Positions 37,506 through 45,619 of a DNA stretch of 64,000 nt are shown piece by piece. Location: assembly GCF_004138485.1 (NCBI RefSeq), contig NZ_RYEV01000005.1, positions 1,197,000-1,260,999 of the forward strand, written 5' to 3'. Numbering within the stretch: the first letter of the stretch is position 1; each line of letters starts with the position of its first letter. The translations under genes were made by a program, and so were the position numbers. The DNA comes from Peristeroidobacter soli (GTDB taxonomy: Bacteria > Pseudomonadota > Gammaproteobacteria > Steroidobacterales > Steroidobacteraceae). The notes below the pieces were generated by a model that worked only from the letters and a program-made list of their open reading frames with translations, made no database searches and had not been told where the DNA came from.

Positions 37506-38942
37506 TTACCGCCGGGAGTCGCCCTGGGAACCTGCGGCTGCCACAGCCACGGCAAAGATCTCGAACACGCGATCGATCTGACGCTCATTGATAATGAGTG
37601 GCGGCAACAAGCGGACGACGCTGCCGTGCCGGCCGCCGAGCTCCAGGATCAGGCCGCGTTCGAGACAGGCTCGCTGAATGCGGCTGGCCAGGGCGGGGTT
37701 GGCTTTGGGCCGGCCGTGACTATCCGGGCCAGCGTCGGGATCGACGATCTCGACGCCGATCATCAGGCCGCGGCCACGGACATCGCCCAGTTGGGAATAT
37801 TCGTTCTGCAGCTGGCGAAGTTTTCGCACCAGCAATGCTCCCATGGCGTGCGCCTGTTCCGGCAGGCCTTCGGCGCGAATGAAACGAAGGGTCGCCGAGC
37901 CGGCGGCCATGGCCATCTGATTGCCACGAAAGGTCCCCGCGTGCGCGCCGGGAAGCCAGGTGTTCAGCTCTTTCTTATAGATCACCACCGATAGCGGCAG
38001 GCTGCCGCCGATGGCCTTCGACAAAGTCACGACGTCCGGAGTGATGCCGGCGTGTTCGAAAGCGAACATTCGTCCGGTGCGTCCGAAGCCGGTCTGCACC
38101 TCATCGACAATCATCGGGACATTCGCCTGTGTCGTGAGTTTGCGAACGCCGCGAACCCATTCATCGGGCGCCGGAATCACACCGCCTTCACCTTGAATCA
38201 CTTCGAAGATCATGCCGGCCGGCGCCGGGACGCCGGACTCGGGGTCATCCAGCACCGTGCCGATATAGGCGAGGCCCGCTTGCACACCGGCATCGCCGCG
38301 CAGTCCGAAGGGACATCGATAGTCGTAAGGAAATGGCAGAAACTGCGCTCCTTGCAACACGCCTTGCAGTGGACGCTTGGGCGAGAGGCTGCCCATGAGG
38401 TTCAGGGCGCCCTGAGTCATGCCGTGATAGGCGCCATGGAAGGCGAGCAGGGTGCCGCGACCGGTCGCGGTTTTGACGAGTTTCAGCGCGGCCTCGACAG
38501 CGTCGGCCCCGGTGGGGCCGCAGAACTGAACTTTCGCGTCACGCGCGAGCTCCGACGGCAACGTGTCGAACAGATCCTGCATGAAGCGATCCTTGACGGG
38601 CGTCGTCAGATCCAGCGTGAGCAGCGGCAATCCATCTTTCAGGACCTGTTCGATCGCGGCGATCACGACCGGATGGTTGTGTCCCAGCGCGAGCGTGCCG
38701 GCACCTGCCAGGCAGTCGATGAAAACCCGTCCCTCGACGTCCTCGACGTAAATGCCGGCCGCACGTCGTAGCGCGAGGGGAATTCGCCGCGGATAGCTGC
38801 GTGCATTGGACTCCCGCGCCGATTGACGTTCGAGCAATGCGTTCGACGCGAAATCGTAAGGTCGCGACAGCGCGTCGTGGCGTCGACCCAGGTCGTCGTC
38901 GATTCCGCCGCTCGTCACAGTCGTTGCAGTGCTGGTTTGCAT
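37506..38942 (-). CDS. pvdH: L-2,4-diaminobutyrate:2-oxoglutarate aminotransferase (PvdH type)
   Basis: Class III PLP aminotransferase, 478 aa, that converts aspartate 4-semialdehyde to 2,4-diaminobutyrate with glutamate as donor. The sequence follows PvdH/Dat proteins closely: ESNARSYPRRIPLALRRA near residue 43, FIDCLAGAGTLALGHNHP, QFCGPTGADAVEAALKL, IVDEVQTGFGRTG and the PLP lysine in TLSKAIGGSLPL. Dab is a building block of many pseudomonad peptides, and module 3 has a Dab-like code, so this gene supplies a precursor. A TAAAC-N16-CGT promoter motif lies 35-58 bases upstream on its strand, divergent from that of the amine oxidase gene. Confidence 0.95.
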   Translation of the reverse strand: MQTSTATTVTSGGIDDDLGRRHDALSRPYDFASNALLERQSARESNARSYPRRIPLALRRAAGIYVEDVEGRVFIDCLAGAGTLALGHNHPVVIAAIEQVLKDGLPLLTLDLTTPVKDRFMQDLFDTLPSELARDAKVQFCGPTGADAVEAALKLVKTATGRGTLLAFHGAYHGMTQGALNLMGSLSPKRPLQGVLQGAQFLPFPYDYRCPFGLRGDAGVQAGLAYIGTVLDDPESGVPAPAGMIFEVIQGEGGVIPAPDEWVRGVRKLTTQANVPMIVDEVQTGFGRTGRMFAFEHAGITPDVVTLSKAIGGSLPLSVVIYKKELNTWLPGAHAGTFRGNQMAMAAGSATLRFIRAEGLPEQAHAMGALLVRKLRQLQNEYSQLGDVRGRGLMIGVEIVDPDAGPDSHGRPKANPALASRIQRACLERGLILELGGRHGSVVRLLPPLIINERQIDRVFEIFAVAVAAAGSQGDSRR

Positions 38943-38976
38943 GGCCGCTCACGCGTGGATCTCTTATCTGACCATG

Positions 38977-39000
38977 ACGAACAGCGGGCGCCACCGTTTA
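38977..39000 (-). promoter_or_regulatory. Iron-starvation (PvdS/OrbS-type) promoter motif for the aminotransferase
   Basis: On the minus strand TAAAC, 16 bases, CGTC. This matches the iron-starvation box of extracytoplasmic-function sigma factors (PvdS TAAAT-N16/17-CGT; OrbS TAAA-N17-CGTC). The CGT end is 34 bases before the start codon, a normal distance for a promoter with a short leader. Confidence 0.7.
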
Positions 39001-39013
39001 CCGGGCGAGAGGG

Positions 39014-39037
39014 TAAACAAGGACGGTCGCCATTCGT
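39014..39037 (+). promoter_or_regulatory. Iron-starvation promoter motif for the amine oxidase
   Basis: TAAAC (39014-39018), 16 bases, CGTC (from 39035). The sequence CCATTCGTCCT around the -10 element is shared with the motif before the exporter gene. The CGT ends only 12 bases before the ATG at 39050, so the transcript would be leaderless or nearly so. Confidence 0.7.
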
Positions 39038-39049
39038 CCTGCTATCAGA

Positions 39050-40648
39050 ATGAGTACGACACTGTCCCGCCGAGAGTTCTTGAATGGAGTCGGTGCCGTC
39101 GGTGGCTCGTCCGCCGTGTATCGAGCAGCGCTCGCGCTTGGGTTGGTGCCCGAGGTCGGTCGCGTCGAGCGGCCCGACATTGCGCCGCTGGCTGCTCGAG
39201 AACGCAGGCGCGTCGTCATCCTTGGCGCGGGGATCTCAGGGCTCGTGGCAGCCTGTGAGTTGAGCCGCAAAGGCTATGACGTGCGAGTGATCGAGGCATC
39301 GCATCGGGTGGGCGGACGGAACTGGACGCTTCGCTCGGGCGATTTCATCGACGAAGTCGGCGCCCCGCAAACCTGTCGCTTCGATCGCGATCCCGATCTG
39401 TATTTCAACGCCGGTGCCGCGCGCATCCCCGGAGATCATGCGGCGCTGCTCGGTTACTGCCGAGAGCTTGGCGTGCAGCTCACACCATTCATCAACGAGA
39501 ACCGGAATGCGTTGATCCAGGATGATGCCATGCTCGGCGGGAAGCCGATCCGCCATCGTGAATACATTGGCGACACTCGGGGCTTCGTGGCGGAACTGAT
39601 GGCGAAGTCGTTGCGACCGGAGCAGATGCAGGCGCCTTTCACGACCGCCGACTACGACAGAGTGATGGATTACGTGCGCCAGTTCGGCGCTCTCAACCGG
39701 CAGTTTGCGTATCGAGGATCGAGACGCGCGGGTTACGCCATGCATAACTGCTACGTGCCCAGCGCGCTCAGGCAGCCTCTCGATGCGGCCGAGTTGTTCC
39801 GGTCGGAGTTCATGTATCGGATGAGTTTCACGGAACAGTCCGATCAGGCCGCGATGATGCTGGAGCCGGTGGGCGGCATGGATCGAATCGTGGCGGCGCT
39901 GATGTCGAAGGTCGGCTCTCGGGTGCGGACGAATTCGCCCGTCGAAGCCATCTTGCTGCGGCCGAAGGGCGTCGATGTCGTCTATCGAACTGGCAACGAC
40001 CGTCGAACCCTTCACGCCGACTTCTGCCTGAACAGCATTCCGATGAACGTGCTGGCGGGCATCGAACACAATTTTCCGGCCGACTACGCCCAGGGGTTCG
40101 GGTCGCTGCCCGTCGTCAAGAATCTCAAGATTGGCTTGCAGATGAAGCAGCGATTCTGGGAGTCGGAAGGTATCTACGGCGGCATCTCGTGGACCCAGCA
40201 AGACATCATGCAGATCTGGTATCCCGCGCATGGCATTCATCGCGACAAAGGCATCCTGGTCGGCGCATACATTTACGACAACGACGCGGCCAGCGATCGA
40301 TTCGCCCTGCTGTCACCGCCCGAGCGGCTGAAGCTCGCCATCGCTCAGGGAGCAAGGCTGCATCCGGCATATGGCCGTCACGTGGAAAGTGGTGTGAGCG
40401 TCGTCTGGCACCGCATGAATCACATCTTGGGTAGTGTCGTGGATTGGCGAGGCGATCTGTGTGAGCGCTGGTTCACCCGTCTGCAGGCGCCCGTGGGGGG
40501 GCACTACCTCATCGGAGATCAAGTGAGTCGGCATGCCGGCTGGCAGGAAGGGGCGATTCATGCGGCCTTCCATGCGATCGCGGACATCGATACTCGGGTG
40601 CGGTCGGAGCAGCCGCGGTCCATGACTTCCCGCGCGGGCGAAGATTAA
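39050..40648 (+). CDS. Tat-exported flavin amine oxidase / L-amino acid oxidase-like
   Basis: FAD-dependent amine oxidase, 532 aa. The N-terminus has a twin-arginine signal (SRREFLNG, residues 6-13), which fixes the start at ATG 39050. The dinucleotide-binding motif VVILGAGISGLVAACELSR and the following GGRNWT are near residues 63-95. The C-terminal FAD motif YLIGDQVSRHAGWQEGAIHAA is intact. The family oxidises amines or alpha-amino acids to imines with release of H2O2. The Tat signal places it in the periplasm, where pyoverdine maturation enzymes also act. With its iron-starvation promoter, a role in modifying an amine of the exported peptide (for example a Dab side chain) is plausible but unproven. 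Confidence 0.85.
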   Translation: MSTTLSRREFLNGVGAVGGSSAVYRAALALGLVPEVGRVERPDIAPLAARERRRVVILGAGISGLVAACELSRKGYDVRVIEASHRVGGRNWTLRSGDFIDEVGAPQTCRFDRDPDLYFNAGAARIPGDHAALLGYCRELGVQLTPFINENRNALIQDDAMLGGKPIRHREYIGDTRGFVAELMAKSLRPEQMQAPFTTADYDRVMDYVRQFGALNRQFAYRGSRRAGYAMHNCYVPSALRQPLDAAELFRSEFMYRMSFTEQSDQAAMMLEPVGGMDRIVAALMSKVGSRVRTNSPVEAILLRPKGVDVVYRTGNDRRTLHADFCLNSIPMNVLAGIEHNFPADYAQGFGSLPVVKNLKIGLQMKQRFWESEGIYGGISWTQQDIMQIWYPAHGIHRDKGILVGAYIYDNDAASDRFALLSPPERLKLAIAQGARLHPAYGRHVESGVSVVWHRMNHILGSVVDWRGDLCERWFTRLQAPVGGHYLIGDQVSRHAGWQEGAIHAAFHAIADIDTRVRSEQPRSMTSRAGED

Positions 40649-40669
40649 ACATCCGCCGCGGCCATTCGT
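40646..40669 (+). promoter_or_regulatory. Iron-starvation promoter motif for the exporter
   Basis: TAAAC (40646-40650), 16 bases, CGTC (from 40667). The first three bases are also the stop codon of the amine oxidase. The block GGCCATTCGTCCT repeats the promoter before 39050 almost exactly. The ATG is 9 bases after the CGT, which again implies little or no leader. Confidence 0.62.
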
Positions 40670-40678
40670 CCTTGGAGC

Positions 40679-42352
40679 ATGCGGCTTCACGAAATTACTG
40701 CGCTCGCCTTTCTGGTCAAGCGCTTTCGTGGGGCGATGCTGGCGGCGGCGCTGGCGAGCATCGTGTCGGGTGTGTCCAGCGTGGTGCTGCTGACCCTGAT
40801 CAATAGAGCGTTGACGTCGGATGAAGGGGCGGCCGCGCGCCTGGCGTTGCAATTCGCGGCCACCGCGCTGACCTCCATGCTCGTGGGCATGTTCGCCAGA
40901 ATCCTGTTTCAACGGCTGCGCCAGGATGCCAGTGCCGCACTCCAGCGGTTTCTCAGCTCCAGGATCCTCGTCGCGCCGTTTCGGCAGCTCGAACAGATCG
41001 GCTCGCCGCGTGTCGTTGCCGCGTTGACCGAACACACGACGCGGGTGACGGAGTTCTTCGTCGCCGTGCCCAACGTGCTGACGAATGGCGCCATGGTGCT
41101 GGGTTGCCTGGTCTATCTGGTCGCTCTCTCGCCCCGCATCTTCCTGGTCACGTTGCCGTTCGTGGCATTGGGGGCCTACGGTTATCACCTGGCCAATTTG
41201 AAAGCCCTCTCGCACCTGCGCGCCGCAAGCGCCGAGCAGGAGCGGCTGTTCGAGCGCTTTCGCTCGCTCACGGAAGGCGCGAAGGAGTTACGCCTCAATC
41301 GACGCAGGCGATCGATGTTCAGCGACACCGTGCTGCGCGAGTCCATAGAGACCGTGCGCCGCCGGCGTACGATTGGCATGTCGGTGTTCGTGGCGGCATC
41401 GAGCTGGGGAAACTTTCTGATCTATGCATTTCTTGGGTTCGTGCTGTTCGTGATCGCGGGCGATATTCCCGATCGCGCGCGAGTGCTGACCGGCCTGGCG
41501 CTGGTGATGGTGTACCTCGTGGGACCGTTGCAGACACTGCTGCTGAGTCTGCCAGAGTTCAATCTCATCAAGGTCGCCGCGGAGCAGATCGAAAGCCTGA
41601 CACGGTCGACCGCGCCGACGGAACACATGCCCGCGGCCGCGCCTGTTGCGACGTTTCGAAATCTCACGCTCCGCGGCGTCACGCATCGCTACTACCATGA
41701 GCAGAGCAACGAATTTTTCGAGCTTGGCCCGATCGATCTTACGCTCCGCCCCGGCGAGGTGACGTTCATCGTGGGCGGCAACGGCAGCGGCAAGACGACG
41801 CTGGCCAAGTTGCTGGTCGGCCTGTATCCACCCGAACAGGGCGTGATCTTGCTCGATGACGAGCATATCGACGCTGCGAATCGCGACCAGTATCGTCAGC
41901 GGTTCTCGGCGATCTTCTCCGACTTTCATTTGTTCGAGACGCTGCTGGAGGCAAGTGACGCCGAGCTGGAGGTGCGCGGCAATCGACTGATCGGTCGACT
42001 GCAGCTACATCACAAGGTGCAGCTGCGAGACGGCGCGTTCACGACGCGCGCGCTGTCACAAGGACAACGTAAACGGCTGGCATTGGTGTGTGCCTGTCTC
42101 GAAGACCGGCCGGTGATGGTGTTCGATGAATGGGCCGCCGATCAGGATCCCACCTTCAAGGAGGTTTTTTATCACGAGATCCTGAGCGAGCTGCGCCTGC
42201 AGGGCAAAGCAGTGATCGCAATTTCCCACGATGACCGCTACTTCCACATCGCTGATCGGGTCATTCGGCTCGAGAACGGCAAGCTCATGGACGCGGAGGT
42301 CGCCCAGCGATTGCGCGGCTCTCCTTCGGACCGCGTGACGCCGATCCGGTAG
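40679..42352 (+). CDS. Cyclic-peptide/siderophore ABC exporter (PvdE/SyrD type)
   Basis: Half-size ABC transporter with a six-helix membrane domain (residues about 15-290) fused to an ATPase, 557 aa. Walker A is GGNGSGKTT, the signature is LSQGQRKR and Walker B is MVFDEWAADQDP. The DEWAADQDP form and overall length are typical of the cyclic-peptide exporter family that includes PvdE and SyrD, which move immature peptides across the inner membrane. It lies directly behind the amine oxidase with its own iron-starvation promoter motif, and is the natural exporter for the NRPS product. It probably works as a homodimer. Confidence 0.93.
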   Translation: MRLHEITALAFLVKRFRGAMLAAALASIVSGVSSVVLLTLINRALTSDEGAAARLALQFAATALTSMLVGMFARILFQRLRQDASAALQRFLSSRILVAPFRQLEQIGSPRVVAALTEHTTRVTEFFVAVPNVLTNGAMVLGCLVYLVALSPRIFLVTLPFVALGAYGYHLANLKALSHLRAASAEQERLFERFRSLTEGAKELRLNRRRRSMFSDTVLRESIETVRRRRTIGMSVFVAASSWGNFLIYAFLGFVLFVIAGDIPDRARVLTGLALVMVYLVGPLQTLLLSLPEFNLIKVAAEQIESLTRSTAPTEHMPAAAPVATFRNLTLRGVTHRYYHEQSNEFFELGPIDLTLRPGEVTFIVGGNGSGKTTLAKLLVGLYPPEQGVILLDDEHIDAANRDQYRQRFSAIFSDFHLFETLLEASDAELEVRGNRLIGRLQLHHKVQLRDGAFTTRALSQGQRKRLALVCACLEDRPVMVFDEWAADQDPTFKEVFYHEILSELRLQGKAVIAISHDDRYFHIADRVIRLENGKLMDAEVAQRLRGSPSDRVTPIR

Positions 42353-42519
42353 TTCAGGCCGACGGAACGGGCTGCGTCAATGCTCGCAAGGTGATCACGG
42401 TCTTCCTGTCTAGCGGATGCAGGGGGGACCAGGTGCGAGACCATGCGCTTCATTGGCCGCCACGTGCTGTCAGCTCGAGTTCGTAGATCGCTTCCTGTTC
42501 CGCTGCGTTGATTCGACTA

Positions 42520-43470
42520 TCATCGTTGAACGACGTTGACCACGGAGTCCGGGGCGCCGTCTCTGAGCGCTCTGATGTTTTGTTCGATGATCTTTATCAC
42601 GTGTTCCAAATGGGAGTCGTGCGGGCCAGCCAGGTGCGGCGAGATGATGACATTCGGGGCCGACCATAGCTCGCTGTCCTCCGGCAAGGGTTCTTGCACG
42701 AACGCGTCGAGCGCTGCGCCAGCGATGGTTCCGCTTCGCAGTGCTGCAATAAGATCTGCCTCGACGACCATCGCCCCACGGCCAAGATTGATCAGATAGG
42801 AGGAGCTGCGCATGGCCGCGAGCACACGTCGGTCGATGAGGCCGCGCGTCTGAGGCGTGAGTGCAGCAACGAGCACCACGAAGTCCAGGTCACGGACCGT
42901 ATCGACGAGCTGATGGTACGAGGTTATCTGGTCGCAATCCGGTGCTTCACGGCGATTGCTGATTCCGACCACTCGCATGCCGAGCGCCTTGCATTTGCGC
43001 GCCAGAGTGGTGCCGATGGCACCCAAGCCGATGATGCCCACCGACTTACCCGCAAGCAAAACCGGAGTCCAGAAATCCCACCGTCGGGCTGCCTGATTTT
43101 GGAAGAGGCGGGGCAGATTGCGCGCGAGCCCAAGCATCAGAGCGATACCGCATTCAGATACGGCGTCATCGAAGAGCCCGCGGGCATTGGTGACTACGAC
43201 GTCACGACGTAGCGACGGCCGATCCACGATGCCGTCGGTGCCCGTGCCCAACGACTGGATCCAGACAAGTCGTTCCGCGGATTGCAGCAGCTCGTCGGTC
43301 AAGGCACTCCCGATAGTCAGCATTCCTTGAGTGGCAGCGATAAACGGCATCGCGGCGACGGCGTTGGCAGCGACGTGCACTGTCAGGTCGGGAAAGGCGC
43401 GAGTCAGAGCGTCCTTCAGCGCTGTTGCAAAGGGCGCGGCGGAGATCAAGATCAGAACCTGGAACGGCAT
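42520..43470 (-). CDS. D-2-hydroxyacid dehydrogenase (NAD)
   Basis: 316-aa dehydrogenase of the D-isomer specific 2-hydroxyacid family. The Rossmann motif GIIGLGAIGTTLARK is near residue 144. The catalytic Arg is in INLGRGAMV, the Glu in VQEPLPEDSELW and the His in SPHLAGPH. It interconverts a 2-oxoacid and the D-2-hydroxyacid; the substrate is unknown. Divergent from the aldolase gene, with a copy of the regulon palindrome between them, so it belongs to the catabolic island. The 167 bases after the upstream exporter gene show no feature. Confidence 0.88.
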   Translation of the reverse strand: MPFQVLILISAAPFATALKDALTRAFPDLTVHVAANAVAAMPFIAATQGMLTIGSALTDELLQSAERLVWIQSLGTGTDGIVDRPSLRRDVVVTNARGLFDDAVSECGIALMLGLARNLPRLFQNQAARRWDFWTPVLLAGKSVGIIGLGAIGTTLARKCKALGMRVVGISNRREAPDCDQITSYHQLVDTVRDLDFVVLVAALTPQTRGLIDRRVLAAMRSSSYLINLGRGAMVVEADLIAALRSGTIAGAALDAFVQEPLPEDSELWSAPNVIISPHLAGPHDSHLEHVIKIIEQNIRALRDGAPDSVVNVVQR

Positions 43471-43510
43471 GGCGATCTCGGTTGCTATCGGGGCGCTTTT
43501 ATAGTCTCAT

Positions 43511-43526
43511 ATCTTCCGTGGAAGAT
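43511..43526. promoter_or_regulatory. Regulon palindrome, copy 1
   Basis: ATCTTCCGTGGAAGAT, a perfect match to ATCTTCC-NN-GGAAGAT, in the 110-base divergent space between the D-2-hydroxyacid dehydrogenase and the class II aldolase genes. Confidence 0.85.
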
Positions 43527-43580
43527 CATCCACCGACCAGGTTGGGGCCGGCGACATGAGGGCTGGGTGAAGGGGGGCGT

Positions 43581-44339
43581 ATGAGCGTTTCGCATTCATT
43601 GATGACGGCAGCGAATGCTGACGAAGCACAGGTGCGCAGAGATCTGGCCGCTTGCTATCGGTTGGTGGCGCACTTCCGGATGAGCGATCTGACTTACACG
43701 CACATCTCGGCGCGCGTCCCCGATCGAGGCGAGCAATTCCTGCTGAACGCGTTCGGATTACTTTTCGAGGAGGTCACCGCGACCAACCTCGTGAAAGTGG
43801 ACGCAGGCGGCAGAGTGTTGATCGATCCCACTGGGTTGGGCATCAATCCGGCCGGCTTCGTCATTCACAGTGCGGTACATGCGGCGCGTCCTGACATCGC
43901 TTGTGTATTACACACTCACACGACCGCAGGGATGGCTGTGGCGGCACAGGATCAGGGGCTCCTGCCTATAACTCAACACGCGATGCGTTTCCATAATCGC
44001 ATCGGTTATCACGACTACGAGGGTATTTCGCTCGACGAATCGGAGCGCGCGCGACTGGCTCGCGATCTCGGTCCTCACAAAGCAATGATCCTGCGCAATC
44101 ATGGCCTGTTGACCTGCGGTTCGACGATCGCCGAGGCATTCAATCTCATGCTTTATTTGGAGCGCGCCTGCCAGGCACAGGTGGGAGCACTTGCGGGCGG
44201 TGCCCGCGTGCGCATGCCGTCGGCAGAATCAATCAACACCACCGCGACCATCTTCGACCACGCTGAAGCCGCAATCGCCAATGATTGGAAAGCGCTACTG
44301 CGCCTGCTCGAGAGGACAGACGCGTCTTACCGCAACTGA
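43581..44339 (+). CDS. Class II aldolase/adducin-family protein
   Basis: 252-aa zinc-dependent class II aldolase-fold protein (L-fuculose-1-phosphate aldolase/AraD relatives). The metal-binding histidines are visible in VLHTHTTAGMAV and in ILRNHGLLTCG. Members cleave or decarboxylate small hydroxyacids or sugar acids; the substrate cannot be read from sequence. ATG 43581 is preceded by a strong purine tract (AAGGGGGG). Next to the D-2-hydroxyacid dehydrogenase, it may process a short-chain product of the pathway. It converges with the MFS gene after 17 bases. Confidence 0.85.
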   Translation: MSVSHSLMTAANADEAQVRRDLAACYRLVAHFRMSDLTYTHISARVPDRGEQFLLNAFGLLFEEVTATNLVKVDAGGRVLIDPTGLGINPAGFVIHSAVHAARPDIACVLHTHTTAGMAVAAQDQGLLPITQHAMRFHNRIGYHDYEGISLDESERARLARDLGPHKAMILRNHGLLTCGSTIAEAFNLMLYLERACQAQVGALAGGARVRMPSAESINTTATIFDHAEAAIANDWKALLRLLERTDASYRN

Positions 44340-44356
44340 GAACTACTCGAGTCCAG

Positions 44357-45619
44357 TCAGGCGCTGGCAACCTTTTGGGATGTTCGGAGCAAACTCGTGG
44401 CCGTTTTATCCGCCGCGGGGAACGGATAGGGGCCGAGTCGGCACACTACGATGATGCCAATCGTGAGCATCGCGGCGAAGACGACGATGGCCGGCGTATA
44501 GGAGCCGAACATCCGGTCGCTTGCACCCGCCAAGAACGTACCGATGCCGCCGCCCCACGCCCAGGTCACCCAGACGGCGCCAAGCACGCGGCTGTAAATG
44601 GCAGGAGGGTAGTAGCGACTGACCAGGAACGTTACGAGATCGCCCTCGGATCCCAAAGCGAACCCCACGAGGATTGCCGCGGCGATCGTGCCTGCGATGT
44701 GATCGGTTAGCGTCAGCAGCACCAAGCCGCCAACGGCGAACACGAAGGATGCGGCCGCGACGTAGGGAGCGAATGCTCGATCAAGCGCGTAGCCGACCAC
44801 GGGTCGCGCGATCCAGGAGGAGACACCGACGCAGGACATGACAATGGCGATCGATTGAGCGCCAAGTTCGCGGTCCTGCAGGAGCGGCACCATGGATCCA
44901 AGCACACCGAAGGTAGCGATCGAAATCGCTGCAACAGGAATGGTGATCAACCAGAACGTCGGACGGCCCAGCTGAATGAGCCAGCCCTCTTGCGGCTGAG
45001 AGGTCTTTTGTTTTCTCGACGACGCTGGATCCCGTACCAGCAGGAGCAAGCCGAGGACCGGAAGCAGGCCGGCAATGCCGACGCCTATATAGCCACCCCG
45101 CCAGCCGAAGGATTCGGCAAGTATCTTTGCGCAATAGGGCGCGATGGCGGAGCCGATGCCGGCACCGAAGTTCACCAATCCCAACGCCAGCCCCCGCTCG
45201 CGATCAAACAGCGCTCTTATGGCGACCGCATACGGCATGGCTGTAGCCGCGGAACCAGTCAAACCAATCACGGCAAACAGTGCATAGAGCACCCAGATCT
45301 TTGGCGGGATCAAGGCGAGCGATGCGACAGTGATGCCGAACGCGGCCACGAGTGCCGCGCATACCCGGCGCACTCCGAAACGGTCCATCAATTGCCCGAG
45401 TAACAAACTGCCGATTCCCGAGGCAACCAGGAATACGGTGAGAGCGTTCGAATGGACCGAGCGTGACCATCCGAACTCAGCTGCCATCTCCGCGGCGAAC
45501 GCCCCGAAGGTGTAGATCACAAGAACGCCGACGCCCACGCCGGCGCCCAAAGCTCCCGCTGCAACGGTCCACCAACGATTCAGCGTTGCATGATGCATGG
45601 AGGATCGCATCAGCCTCAC
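44357..45619 (-). CDS. MFS transporter (monocarboxylate/OxlT-like)
   Basis: Twelve-helix major facilitator, about 420 aa, with the loop motif GQLMDRFGVRRV after helix 2 and a regular pattern of hydrophobic segments. The closest feel is the OxlT/monocarboxylate group, which carries organic acids. It is the last gene of a three-gene operon (esterase, SDR, MFS) with 4-bp overlaps; the start at 45619 is GTG within GTGA. In-frame ATGs at residues 4 and 8 are alternatives. It is likely the inner-membrane importer for the island's substrate or an intermediate. Confidence 0.88.
   Translation of the reverse strand: MRLMRSSMHHATLNRWWTVAAGALGAGVGVGVLVIYTFGAFAAEMAAEFGWSRSVHSNALTVFLVASGIGSLLLGQLMDRFGVRRVCAALVAAFGITVASLALIPPKIWVLYALFAVIGLTGSAATAMPYAVAIRALFDRERGLALGLVNFGAGIGSAIAPYCAKILAESFGWRGGYIGVGIAGLLPVLGLLLLVRDPASSRKQKTSQPQEGWLIQLGRPTFWLITIPVAAISIATFGVLGSMVPLLQDRELGAQSIAIVMSCVGVSSWIARPVVGYALDRAFAPYVAAASFVFAVGGLVLLTLTDHIAGTIAAAILVGFALGSEGDLVTFLVSRYYPPAIYSRVLGAVWVTWAWGGGIGTFLAGASDRMFGSYTPAIVVFAAMLTIGIIVVCRLGPYPFPAADKTATSLLRTSQKVASA

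Noticed and set aside
42353..42519. Possible small gene or terminator between the exporter and D-2-hydroxyacid dehydrogenase genes
   Set aside because: No coding-like frame with a ribosome site and no convincing stem-loop.
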